From NCBI GenBank assembly GCA_017483405.1, contig JAFUWP010000459.1:1-11031 (forward strand): a stretch of 11,031 nucleotides of DNA, written 5' to 3'. Both the position numbers and the translations under genes were made by a program. This DNA comes from Oscillospiraceae bacterium (GTDB lineage Bacteria; Bacillota; Clostridia; Oscillospirales; Ruminococcaceae). Under the pieces are notes generated by a model. It worked only from the letters and a program-made list of their open reading frames with translations. It searched no databases and had not been told where the DNA came from. Of this stretch, positions 1-5,726 are shown one piece after another; positions within the stretch are counted from its first letter, which is position 1; each line of letters opens with the position of its first letter.

Positions 1-503
1 TCCACTTTAGCATAACTACCCTCGGCCGGAACGGTGAAATCCTGCGACTGATACCAATAATCATCTGTAGCGGCTTTGCATTTTTCGTTCACCGAGATGC
101 CGCATCCGCCCTGATATGAACCGATATTGCCGTCAGCCTCGAATTCAAAAATAAATTTCTGGATGGTATCTCCCGAACGGATGAAATCACTCAGCGCAAT
201 CGGATAGATTTTATTTGTATCATGATTCAGGGTCACATCTGTATAATCTTTCTGTACGCCGGAATGAATCACGATTTCTTCTCTGGGGCTGACATGTTCT
301 GTCGCAGCCGGTTCGGTTTCGGCGAGCGGTTCAGCCGGCTTGTCTGCTGATGTTTCGGATGGAATGTCAGTTGTTTGTGCGATGTTCTGAGTATCGACAG
401 CGGTCTGTTCTCCGGATGCCTGCTGACTGCCGGAACATCCGGTCATGCCGGCGCACAGCATCGCGGCGGAAAGCAGAATTGCTGTCAGTCTGTGAAAATT
501 CAT
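1..503 (-). CDS. Surface lipoprotein with Glu/Thr/Pro linker and CBM-like extracellular domain (partial, C-terminus outside window)
   Basis: The gene reads leftward from ATG at 503-501 and is still open at base 1, giving 167 codons. A ribosome site AAAGGGG (520-514) lies 10 nt upstream of the ATG. The N-terminus is a lipoprotein signal: charged MNFHR, a hydrophobic stretch to about residue 19, then lipobox MTGC with Cys23 as the predicted lipid-modified residue. Residues 24-72 are a low-complexity Ser/Gln/Thr/Glu/Pro spacer. From about residue 75 a folded, aromatic- and Gly-rich region begins, including YPIALSDF, FIFEFEADGNIGSY and DDYWYQSQDF. This resembles beta-sandwich carbohydrate-binding-type modules of ruminococcal extracellular proteins, but I cannot assign a family. 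A role in binding polysaccharide or peptide at the membrane's outer face is inference. It is divergent from the cytidylate-kinase-like gene. The lipoprotein call is firm; the domain call is weak. Confidence 0.8.
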   Translation of the reverse strand, partial: MNFHRLTAILLSAAMLCAGMTGCSGSQQASGEQTAVDTQNIAQTTDIPSETSADKPAEPLAETEPAATEHVSPREEIVIHSGVQKDYTDVTLNHDTNKIYPIALSDFIRSGDTIQKFIFEFEADGNIGSYQGGCGISVNEKCKAATDDYWYQSQDFTVPAEGSYAKV

Positions 504-546
504 GAGAGTATAACCCCTTTCCCAAGCAATAGTAATAACTGCCTTT

Positions 547-575
547 ATTATAGCATATCTGTTTGCGGATTTCCA
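547..575 (-). promoter_or_regulatory. Sigma-A-type promoter for the lipoprotein gene
   Basis: On the minus strand an extended -10, TGCTATAAT, ends at 547 (TATAAT at 552-547). A weak -35, TGGAAA, lies at 575-570 with a 17-bp spacer. The perfect -10 plus the TG extension compensates for the poor -35. The expected start near base 540 leaves a leader of roughly 37 nt that contains the ribosome site at 520-514. Confidence 0.7.
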
Positions 576-702
576 GCGATATTTGAAAAAAATTTAAATT
601 TTTCAATTTGCACAAAACAAGGCTTGTCGATTTGTACAAAATGCAGAAATTTATGAAAACGCTATTTTTTTCAAAAATGCTAGTGCTTTTTTATCTAAAA
701 TA

Positions 703-711
703 TGATATAAT
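703..711 (+). promoter_or_regulatory. Extended -10 promoter for the cytidylate-kinase-like gene
   Basis: TGA followed by TATAAT (706-711) makes an extended -10 element. No good -35 is present at the normal distance; the 17-bp position reads GTGCTT. If used, transcription starts near 718, giving a leader of about 113 nt before the ATG at 831. Confidence 0.55.
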
Positions 712-775
712 ATTTTTATGGTCTATTTTTTGTAAAAATTACATAGATTAACATCGACAGCCGGTTCTTTCAAAA

Positions 776-796
776 TGAGAATCAGGCTGATTTTCA
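776..796 (+). repeat. Leader inverted repeat (possible small RNA hairpin)
   Basis: Bases 776-784 and 788-796 are complementary over 9 pairs (one G-U) around a GGC loop, in the leader of the cytidylate-kinase-like gene and about 20 nt before its ribosome site. It is A/U-rich with only a 3-nt loop, and a T-rich stretch follows at 801-811. It could be a weak attenuator or mean nothing. Confidence 0.3.
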
Positions 797-830
797 AAAC
801 TTAATTTTTATAACAAGGAGCGTGTATCAG

Positions 831-1457
831 ATGAAACACCCGATTATTACAATCGAAAGAGAATACGGAAGCGGAGGCAGTGTTGTCGGAAAAGAAGTCG
901 CCGAAAAACTGGGCATTCCGTTCTATAATCACGAAATACTGGAAATGGCGGCGGAACGTCTGGATGTACCCGTTGCCAAGCTGGAAGGCGCGGAAGAATC
1001 TTCGCCGAAAAGCTTTTTATATACATTACTGCTCAATTCCAATCCGTCCCGTACAATGGAAGATAATCTTCCCGTATCGGACAAGTTATATCTCACCGAA
1101 ACCCAGATTATCCGCGAACTCGCCGAACAGGGGAGCTGTGTCATTGTCGGCCGGTGCGCTAACTGGATTCTGCGCGAAAATCCGTATAAATTCAGTACAT
1201 TCATCTATGCCCCGAAGGCTTTCAGATTAGCCTATGCCCAGCAGACCTATCATGTTACCGAACGCGAAATTGATACCCTTCTCCCGAAGTTCGACAGCCG
1301 CCGCGAAAAGTTCTATAATATCAATACCGGCGGAAACTGGCATGATAAAAATAATTATGCACTATGTATCAATACCGGCAGACTCGGCATCGAAGGTGCA
1401 GTGAATCTGCTGTATAATACTGTAAAATATCTGCCTGACATCGAACAGGAAGACTGA
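831..1457 (+). CDS. Cytidylate kinase-like family protein (Cytidylate_kin2 type)
   Basis: The protein is 208 aa. ATG at 831 is chosen over an in-frame GTG at 822 because AAGGAG (815-820) sits 10 nt before the ATG but only 1 nt before the GTG. The N-terminus IITIEREYGSGGSVVGKEVA (residues 5-24) is the glycine-rich phosphate-binding signature of this P-loop family, in which EYGSGG replaces a classical Walker A. VIVGRCANWIL (104-114) and the C-terminal CINTGRLG (179-186) are further family hallmarks, and the length is typical. Relatives are related to CMP kinase but are usually separate from the housekeeping cmk gene, and their true substrate is often unknown; nucleotide monophosphate phosphorylation is inferred. 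The next gene begins 2 nt after the stop, so the two are co-transcribed and probably translationally coupled. The family call is firm, the substrate uncertain. Confidence 0.9.
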   Translation: MKHPIITIEREYGSGGSVVGKEVAEKLGIPFYNHEILEMAAERLDVPVAKLEGAEESSPKSFLYTLLLNSNPSRTMEDNLPVSDKLYLTETQIIRELAEQGSCVIVGRCANWILRENPYKFSTFIYAPKAFRLAYAQQTYHVTEREIDTLLPKFDSRREKFYNINTGGNWHDKNNYALCINTGRLGIEGAVNLLYNTVKYLPDIEQED

Positions 1458-1459
1458 TT

Positions 1460-1921
1460 TTGCGCATTTCTTTTGATTTGGATGATACCCTGTTTGTGAA
1501 TCCTAAAAAAACACAGACCGAACCGGAATTATCATTTCCGTTTTCGGTCTTGTATCCGGACAGACTCAGAGCCGGAACAGTTTCTTTGATGAAATATCTG
1601 CATGAACACGGAGCGGAAGTCTGGATTTATACGACATCGTTCCGGTCAGAACGATATATCCGGAATCTGTTCCGGTGTTATCATATTCAGATAGATGAAG
1701 TTGTTAACGGCGCGCGTCATGCCCGTGAAGTGCAGGGAAACAAGGCCGAAGCCATGCCCTCGAAATACCCGTCACATTACCGGATAGATTTACATATTGA
1801 TGATGATATATCTGTTCTGGAAAACGGGAAATATTACGGATTCAGAGTTTATCTGATTCAGGAAGATGACAAACACTGGAAAGAAAATATCATAACGCAG
1901 GTTCAGAAAATAAAAAAATAA
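1460..1921 (+). CDS. Small HAD-like hydrolase/phosphatase, TTG start
   Basis: The protein is 153 aa. No ATG fits the N-terminus. TTG at 1460 follows AGGA (1447-1450) by 9 nt, inside the end of the previous gene, and places HAD motif I almost at the N-terminus: FDLDDTLF (residues 5-12), with Asp6 as predicted nucleophile and Asp8 as acid/base. Motif II is WIYTTSFRS (55-63, Thr/Ser about 58-60). Lys95 in QGNKAEAMP is a possible motif III lysine. HIDDDISVLENG (112-123) supplies the Mg-binding acidic residues of motif IV. All core elements are therefore present in a compact protein without an obvious large cap. The substrate cannot be told; pairing with a nucleotide-kinase-like gene makes a nucleotide or sugar phosphate a reasonable guess. 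No clear terminator follows. Confidence 0.8.
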   Translation: MRISFDLDDTLFVNPKKTQTEPELSFPFSVLYPDRLRAGTVSLMKYLHEHGAEVWIYTTSFRSERYIRNLFRCYHIQIDEVVNGARHAREVQGNKAEAMPSKYPSHYRIDLHIDDDISVLENGKYYGFRVYLIQEDDKHWKENIITQVQKIKK

Positions 1922-1962
1922 TCTTCAGCAGAAAAGCTCCTGCCTTTCACCTGATTTCCGTC

Positions 1963-1989
1963 ACAAAAATTGCATTTGCGCATATCCTG
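1963..1989 (+). promoter_or_regulatory. Candidate sigma-K-like sporulation promoter for dpaAB
   Basis: CATATCCTG (1981-1989) fits the mother-cell sigma-K -10 pattern CATAnnnTA except for the last base. An AC at 1963-1964 within CACA lies 16 nt upstream, about where the sigma-K -35 element belongs. No convincing sigma-A promoter is visible in the same gap. The predicted start falls close to the ribosome site AAAGGAG (1994-2000), which makes for a very short leader and lowers confidence. Confidence 0.4.
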
Positions 1990-2008
1990 CCATAAAGGAG
2001 TGATGCAA

Positions 2009-2887
2009 ATGAACAGTCAGAAAACAGTCATGGTCGCCGGCGGTGATTTGCGCTACGGCTATACCGCCGCCGCCTTAGCAGAAAAATTTGATACCTATGC
2101 TGTCGGCTTTACCCGTCAGATTGTTCCGGAACATGTGAAATTAATCGAATCCACCGCGGACGGCCTGCCGATGTGTGATATTCTTGTCCTCCCGATGCCC
2201 GTTTCCGATGACGGCGTATTAGTCAACGCGCCGTTCAGTCAGAGTCATATTTCCCTGAAAGGCCTGATTTCCCGTCTGAAACCAAATGCCATCGTCTTAG
2301 GCGGAAAGTTCGGGAAATCCAAAGCTTTATTTGAAGAATCCGGAATCGAAACAGTCGATTACTTAGCCTGCGAAGAACTCAGCACCCGAAATGCCGTCCC
2401 TACGGCAGAAGGTGCTGTACAGATGATGCTGGAAGAAATGCCCTGTACGATTTACGGAAGTAAAGTCCTGATTCTGGGATTCGGCAGAATCGGGAGCAGA
2501 ATGGCCGTCACCCTTCACGCGATGGGTGCGGATGTCACTGTTGCCGCGCGTGATGTCGTCAAACGGGCAAAAGCCGAAATGGCCGGCTGTCAGAGCATCT
2601 CCTTCGGAGAACTGGAAGACTGCGCGGAAAATTTCGATGTTATCTGCAACACCGTTCCGGCGGAAGTCGTCACGGCATCGGTTCTGAAAAAAATCAGAAA
2701 AGATGCCTTGATTCTGGATTTGGCATCGAAACCAGGGGGAATTGACTGGGAAACAGCACAGAAACTCGGCAGAAGGGTCGTCTGGGCACTGTCACTGCCA
2801 GGGAAAACCGCTCCCGTTACCGCCGGAGAAATCATTGCAAAAACCATTCTCCACATCTTAGAAGAAAGGAGGACAGCGGATGCATGA
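2009..2887 (+). CDS. dpaA: Dipicolinate synthase subunit A
   Basis: The protein is 292 aa, close to the size of the Bacillus subtilis subunit. Of several in-frame starts, ATG at 2009 is chosen because AAAGGAG (1994-2000) lies 8 nt upstream; ATG at 2003 would be too close and TTG at 1970 has no ribosome site. The N-terminal DpaA domain carries VMVAGGDLRYGYTAAALAE (7-25). The C-terminal half is a Rossmann NAD(P)-binding domain with VLILGFGRIGSRMA (153-166; GxGxxG at 157-162), then LILDLASKPGGIDW (234-247) and SLPGKTAPVTAG (262-273), strongly matching this family. With DpaB it oxidises the lysine-pathway intermediate dihydroxytetrahydrodipicolinate to dipicolinic acid, which is pumped into the forespore and stabilises the spore core. 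Its stop overlaps the start of dpaB, so translation is coupled. Confidence 0.95.
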   Translation: MNSQKTVMVAGGDLRYGYTAAALAEKFDTYAVGFTRQIVPEHVKLIESTADGLPMCDILVLPMPVSDDGVLVNAPFSQSHISLKGLISRLKPNAIVLGGKFGKSKALFEESGIETVDYLACEELSTRNAVPTAEGAVQMMLEEMPCTIYGSKVLILGFGRIGSRMAVTLHAMGADVTVAARDVVKRAKAEMAGCQSISFGELEDCAENFDVICNTVPAEVVTASVLKKIRKDALILDLASKPGGIDWETAQKLGRRVVWALSLPGKTAPVTAGEIIAKTILHILEERRTADA

Positions 2888-3467
2888 TTTAGAGAATCTG
2901 AAAATCGGTTTTGCCATGACAGGTTCTTTCTGTACGTTCCGGCAGGCCTTTGCGCAGGCGGAATATCTGGTTTCCTGCGGAGCAGAGCTGATTCCGGTCA
3001 TGTCGTGGAATGCATCAGGAATTTCGACAAGATTCGGCGAAGCCTCCGAAATGCGCGAACGTCTGGAGAACATCGCGCGCCGGAAGGTGATTTGCAGTAT
3101 CGAAGATGCCGAACCGATAGGCCCTAAACAGATGACAGACATCATGCTTGTTGAGCCGTGTACATCCAACACGCTCGCCAAGCTTGCGTGGAGCATTACA
3201 GATACTCCCGTCACGATGGCAGTCAAGTCGCATCTGAGAAGTCAGAAACCTGTCATACTGGCATTAGCCTCGAATGATTCGCTCGCCGGAACGCTGAAAA
3301 ATATCGGGATGCTGGCGAATGCAAAGCAGTATTATTTCGTACCGCTCCGGCAGGATGATGCCCAGAAAAAGCCGACTTCTCTGGTAGCGGATTTCAGCAG
3401 AACGGCAGATACACTCATCAGTGCCATGCAGGGAAAGCAGATTCAGCCTTCTGTATTGCAGATATAA
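2880..3467 (+). CDS. dpaB: Dipicolinate synthase subunit B (flavoprotein-type)
   Basis: The protein is 195 aa. ATG at 2880 follows AAAGGAGG (2865-2872) by 7 nt and overlaps the last 8 bases of dpaA in another frame. The flavoprotein-like fold is shown by LKIGFAMTGSFCTFRQA (7-23), the phosphate-loop-like PCTSNTLAKLAWSITDTPV (93-111) and SHLRSQKPVILALASND (117-133), all typical of SpoVFB/DpaB. It works as a complex with DpaA in the mother-cell cytoplasm during late sporulation. Many clostridia lack dpaAB and are thought to make dipicolinate using an electron-transfer flavoprotein instead, so the intact pair is informative about this lineage. A strong terminator follows 6 nt after the stop and marks the end of the operon. 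Confidence 0.95.
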   Translation: MHDLENLKIGFAMTGSFCTFRQAFAQAEYLVSCGAELIPVMSWNASGISTRFGEASEMRERLENIARRKVICSIEDAEPIGPKQMTDIMLVEPCTSNTLAKLAWSITDTPVTMAVKSHLRSQKPVILALASNDSLAGTLKNIGMLANAKQYYFVPLRQDDAQKKPTSLVADFSRTADTLISAMQGKQIQPSVLQI

Positions 3468-3472
3468 GAAAT

Positions 3473-3500
3473 AAGAGACAGTTCCGGCTGTCTCTTTTTT
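3473..3500 (+). terminator. Intrinsic terminator of dpaAB
   Basis: AAGAGACAG (3473-3481) and CTGTCTCTT (3488-3496) form a perfect 9-bp stem around a 6-nt loop (TTCCGG), running into six T residues (3495-3500). It begins 6 nt after the dpaB stop. Confidence 0.92.
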
Positions 3501-3562
3501 GTTTGATTTTTTAATCTGTTTTTCTGAAAAATTGTATTCATTTCCGAAAGTCAGGAATCCGG

Positions 3563-3591
3563 TTGCAATTTGCATAATTCTGTGTTATCAT
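3563..3591 (+). promoter_or_regulatory. Sigma-A-type promoter for the AEC transporter gene
   Basis: TTGCAA (3563-3568), a 17-bp spacer ending in TGT, and TATCAT (3586-3591) make a good extended -10 promoter. The start should fall near 3598, immediately before the ribosome site GAGGTG (3599-3604), so the leader would be only about 14 nt. Confidence 0.7.
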
Positions 3592-3611
3592 GAAACATGA
3601 GGTGTTGATTT

Positions 3612-4529
3612 ATGGCAGGAATTGTATTGCATCAGGCAATTATCATGTTTATTCTGATTCTGGTAGGGGTACTGTGTTTCAAGCTGAATTTGTTATCCAA
3701 AGAGAGTGTGAATCAGATTTCGGGACTGGTGCTGAAAATTGTGAATCCGATTGTCATCCTGATGGCATATCAGAAAGAATACAGGCCGGAACTTGTGCAG
3801 AATCTCGGCAGGACGTTTATTTTATCCCTGATAGCCTATATCATAGCGATGGCCGTGGCTTATTTATGCATCCGGAACAGGGAAGGCCGTGAAACGGTTA
3901 TCGAACGCTTTTCCTGTATTTATTCCAACTGCGGATTTATGGGAATTCCGCTTGTGATGGCGATGTTCGGCTATGATGGCGTTTTTTATCTGACAGCGTT
4001 CCTGACGGTGTTCAATGCGCTGGTATGGTCGCACGGTGTCATGCAGATGTCCGGAGAAAAATCCCTGAAATCTCTGATAAAAGTACTCCGTTCGCCGGCG
4101 ATTATCGCAATCGTGATTGGCATGGTATTATTTTTCCTACAGATAGAGCTTCCTTCCGTAGTCGCCGAAACTTTTGAAGAAATCGGCAGTCTGAACACAC
4201 CGCTTGCGATGATAGTCGCCGGCGCAACGATTATACAGACGGATTTACTCAAGGTATTTAAAAAACCCAGAATTTTCTATCTTTGTTTTCTGAAATTATT
4301 ACTGATTCCGATACTGACAATTTTAGCTTTCCGGCTGTTTCCGTTTGACAAGACGGTCGAGATGACTGTCCTCGCGGCCATCGCCGCGCCGAGTGCGGCA
4401 ATCTGCACCATGCAATGTCTGAATTATAACAGAAATGCCGCTTATGCATCAGAAATATTCGGGGTGACAACGCTGTTTTCCATCGGCACAATGCCCCTGA
4501 TGATGATAATTTACGAAACTTTGCTATGA
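3612..4529 (+). CDS. AEC-family (auxin efflux carrier-like) membrane transporter
   Basis: The protein is 305 aa; ATG at 3612 lies 7 nt after GAGGTG (3599-3604). It is strongly hydrophobic, with about ten membrane segments in two five-helix halves (roughly residues 5-25, 36-52, 66-88, 103-120, 124-144, then 161-178, 195-210, 220-240, 250-270 and 283-302). Family features include the broken-helix NPIVIL (45-50), YSNCGFMGIPLVMAMFG (104-120), and the C-terminal AAPSAAICTM (258-267) with SIGTMPLMMI (290-299). Bacterial members (malonate, malate or other small organic anion and amino-acid-derivative carriers) move weak acids across the cytoplasmic membrane. Neighbours give no hint of the substrate: it sits alone after the dpaAB terminator with its own promoter. 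No strong terminator follows it. Confidence 0.9.
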   Translation: MAGIVLHQAIIMFILILVGVLCFKLNLLSKESVNQISGLVLKIVNPIVILMAYQKEYRPELVQNLGRTFILSLIAYIIAMAVAYLCIRNREGRETVIERFSCIYSNCGFMGIPLVMAMFGYDGVFYLTAFLTVFNALVWSHGVMQMSGEKSLKSLIKVLRSPAIIAIVIGMVLFFLQIELPSVVAETFEEIGSLNTPLAMIVAGATIIQTDLLKVFKKPRIFYLCFLKLLLIPILTILAFRLFPFDKTVEMTVLAAIAAPSAAICTMQCLNYNRNAAYASEIFGVTTLFSIGTMPLMMIIYETLL

Positions 4530-4609
4530 AATCTGCTGAAAAACGAACCCGAAATTTATGCAGAAAGCACAATCTTTCAGGATTTTCGGAATCTTAAACG
4601 GAAAAAGCC

Positions 4610-4638
4610 TTGTAATTTCCATCCCGATTTGCTATAAT
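4610..4638 (+). promoter_or_regulatory. Strong sigma-A-type promoter for the FN3-like surface protein
   Basis: TTGTAA (4610-4615), a 17-bp spacer and a perfect TATAAT (4633-4638) preceded by TGC form a near-ideal extended -10 promoter. Predicted start is near 4645, giving a leader of about 64 nt that contains the inverted repeat at 4649-4682. Confidence 0.85.
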
Positions 4639-4648
4639 ATTAGGTAAA

Positions 4649-4682
4649 CATACTAAAAATAATTGAAAATCAAGTTAGTATG
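4649..4682 (+). repeat. Inverted repeat in the leader of the FN3-like protein gene
   Basis: CATACTAA (4649-4656) and TTAGTATG (4675-4682) are perfect reverse complements separated by 18 A/T-rich bases. They begin only about 4 nt after the predicted transcript start and end 10 nt before the ribosome site AAGGAGG (4693-4699). As RNA this would be a 5'-terminal stem-loop that could protect the message; as DNA it could be an operator. No run of U follows, so it is not a terminator. Confidence 0.6.
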
Positions 4683-4708
4683 CATCACAAGTAAGGAGGA
4701 ATTACTTT

Positions 4709-5572
4709 ATGAGTTATAAGAAAATTACATCGGCTCTGATGGCATTTGCTATGGCCGCAAGCATGACAGCTATTTCCGTCAGCGCGGAAGACACCACGGC
4801 AGATGAGCCTACAAATGCTCCCGTTGCAGAAGACACACAAGCTCCTGAAACCGAACCGGTACAGGAAACGGATGCTCCCCCTGTAGAAACTTCCGCTCCG
4901 GAAGAAACTGAACCCGTTACCGAAGCTCCGGAAGAAACTTCCGAAGATGGAACAAGCGCAACAGAAAAAGAAACTGCTCCTACCGAGGATGAAACACAGA
5001 CCGCATCTGAAACCCAGCCGGCATCGGAAAATGTTTCCAGTGAACTGAGTGCTCCGGCTCTTGGCGATTTCAAAGTCAGCAAATCAAGTGACGGCGACAG
5101 CATCACCGCAGTGATTTCATGGAATGCCGTAGACGGTGCAGAAGGTTATCAGGTTTACAGAACAGTTGTAGTCGCAGGTCAGGAAGACACTCCGACATCT
5201 CAGGCTTTTGATGTCAAGGGAACTTCCTATCAGACAGGCGGTCAGGAAGAACTGAAAGAAACTATCAAAGTAAGAGCTTACAAAGTTGTTGACGGAAAGA
5301 GAGTTTACGGCGCATGGAGTGCTGAAAAAACTGCTTATCTGAGCGAATCAGAAGCAGCATCCTCTACAGAAGCCGCATCCAGCACAACGACAAAGGCAAC
5401 AACTAAGGCTACCACAAAGGCAACCACGACAACAGCAAAATCCACAACCGCATCCAACGGCAAGACAGAATCTCCGAAAACCGGTGATACTGCAAATATC
5501 CCTGCTGCCGCAGGCGCAGCCGCTGCTGCCGCAGTTCTGGCAAGTGCCGCTATCGTGAAGAAAAAGAAATAA
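4709..5572 (+). CDS. Secreted, sortase-anchored FN3-like cell-surface protein
   Basis: The protein is 287 aa; ATG at 4709 lies 9 nt after AAGGAGG (4693-4699). The order is: Sec signal peptide with basic start MSYKK, hydrophobic core and probable signal-peptidase site after VSA26; an acidic Glu/Thr/Pro-rich extended region (27-112); one fibronectin type III-like domain (about 114-211) with TAVISWNAVDGAEGYQVYRT and KVRAYKVVDGKRVYGAWS; a Ser/Thr/Ala/Lys linker (213-253) with TTKA repeats; the sorting motif SPKTGD (255-260); an Ala-rich membrane segment (263-283); and KKKK at the end. Sortase should cleave between Thr and Gly and attach the protein to peptidoglycan. SPKTG-type motifs are known for class B-like sortases of clostridia such as Clostridioides difficile. 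No sortase gene is in this window. No enzyme domain is visible, so adhesion, spacing or scaffold roles are guesses. It is a stand-alone transcript. Confidence 0.88.
   Translation: MSYKKITSALMAFAMAASMTAISVSAEDTTADEPTNAPVAEDTQAPETEPVQETDAPPVETSAPEETEPVTEAPEETSEDGTSATEKETAPTEDETQTASETQPASENVSSELSAPALGDFKVSKSSDGDSITAVISWNAVDGAEGYQVYRTVVVAGQEDTPTSQAFDVKGTSYQTGGQEELKETIKVRAYKVVDGKRVYGAWSAEKTAYLSESEAASSTEAASSTTTKATTKATTKATTTTAKSTTASNGKTESPKTGDTANIPAAAGAAAAAAVLASAAIVKKKK
5387..5449 (+). repeat. Short tandem Thr-Thr-Lys-Ala codon repeats in the linker
   Basis: Residues 227-247 repeat the unit TTKA three times and then decay into TTTTAKSTT. At DNA level the units differ by synonymous changes (ACGACAAAGGCA, ACAACTAAGGCT, ACCACAAAGGCA). 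This is the wall-spanning spacer in front of the sorting signal, and it may vary in length between strains. Confidence 0.6.
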
Positions 5573-5596
5573 TCTTTACAGAATAAAATAAAATTC

Positions 5597-5631
5597 AGAT
5601 TCCCCCTGATTCTGTCGGGGGGAATCTTTTT
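5597..5631 (+). terminator. Intrinsic terminator after the FN3-like protein gene
   Basis: AGATTCCCCC (5597-5606) pairs perfectly with GGGGGAATCT (5618-5627) around an 11-nt loop, followed by a T run (5627-5631). It starts 25 nt after the stop codon. Confidence 0.93.
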
Positions 5632-5726
5632 GAGAATGATACTATCTGTTTTTTTGCGCATATCCGGAAAATATCCGCATACTATTTGACATCAGCATAC
5701 AAACAGGGGTGATTCTTATAGAAATC

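Larger units (their letters stand above)
504..830. other. Divergent intergenic region (327 nt)
   Basis: This gap separates two genes pointing away from each other. It holds the lipoprotein promoter (547-575), the probable promoter of the cytidylate-kinase-like gene (703-711), A/T-rich DNA between them (about 580-700), and the leader of the rightward gene with a small inverted repeat at 776-796. Short open frames on both strands here have no ribosome site or recognisable protein and are treated as chance. Confidence 0.7.

Noticed and set aside
367..656. Overlapping open frames on both strands across the lipoprotein start
   Set aside because: They lie over the lipoprotein gene and its promoter, lack ribosome sites, and encode no recognisable protein.
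4258..4572. Minus-strand open frame over the end of the transporter gene
   Set aside because: Composition is that of an antisense shadow and it has no start signals.
4530..4609. Possible terminator after the transporter gene
   Set aside because: Only short stems such as GAAAG/CTTTC are seen, with no proper T run.
5686..5691. Perfect TTGACA -35 before the CDF gene
   Set aside because: No acceptable -10 lies 16-18 bp downstream; the nearest TATAGA is about 25 bp away, too far for a normal promoter.
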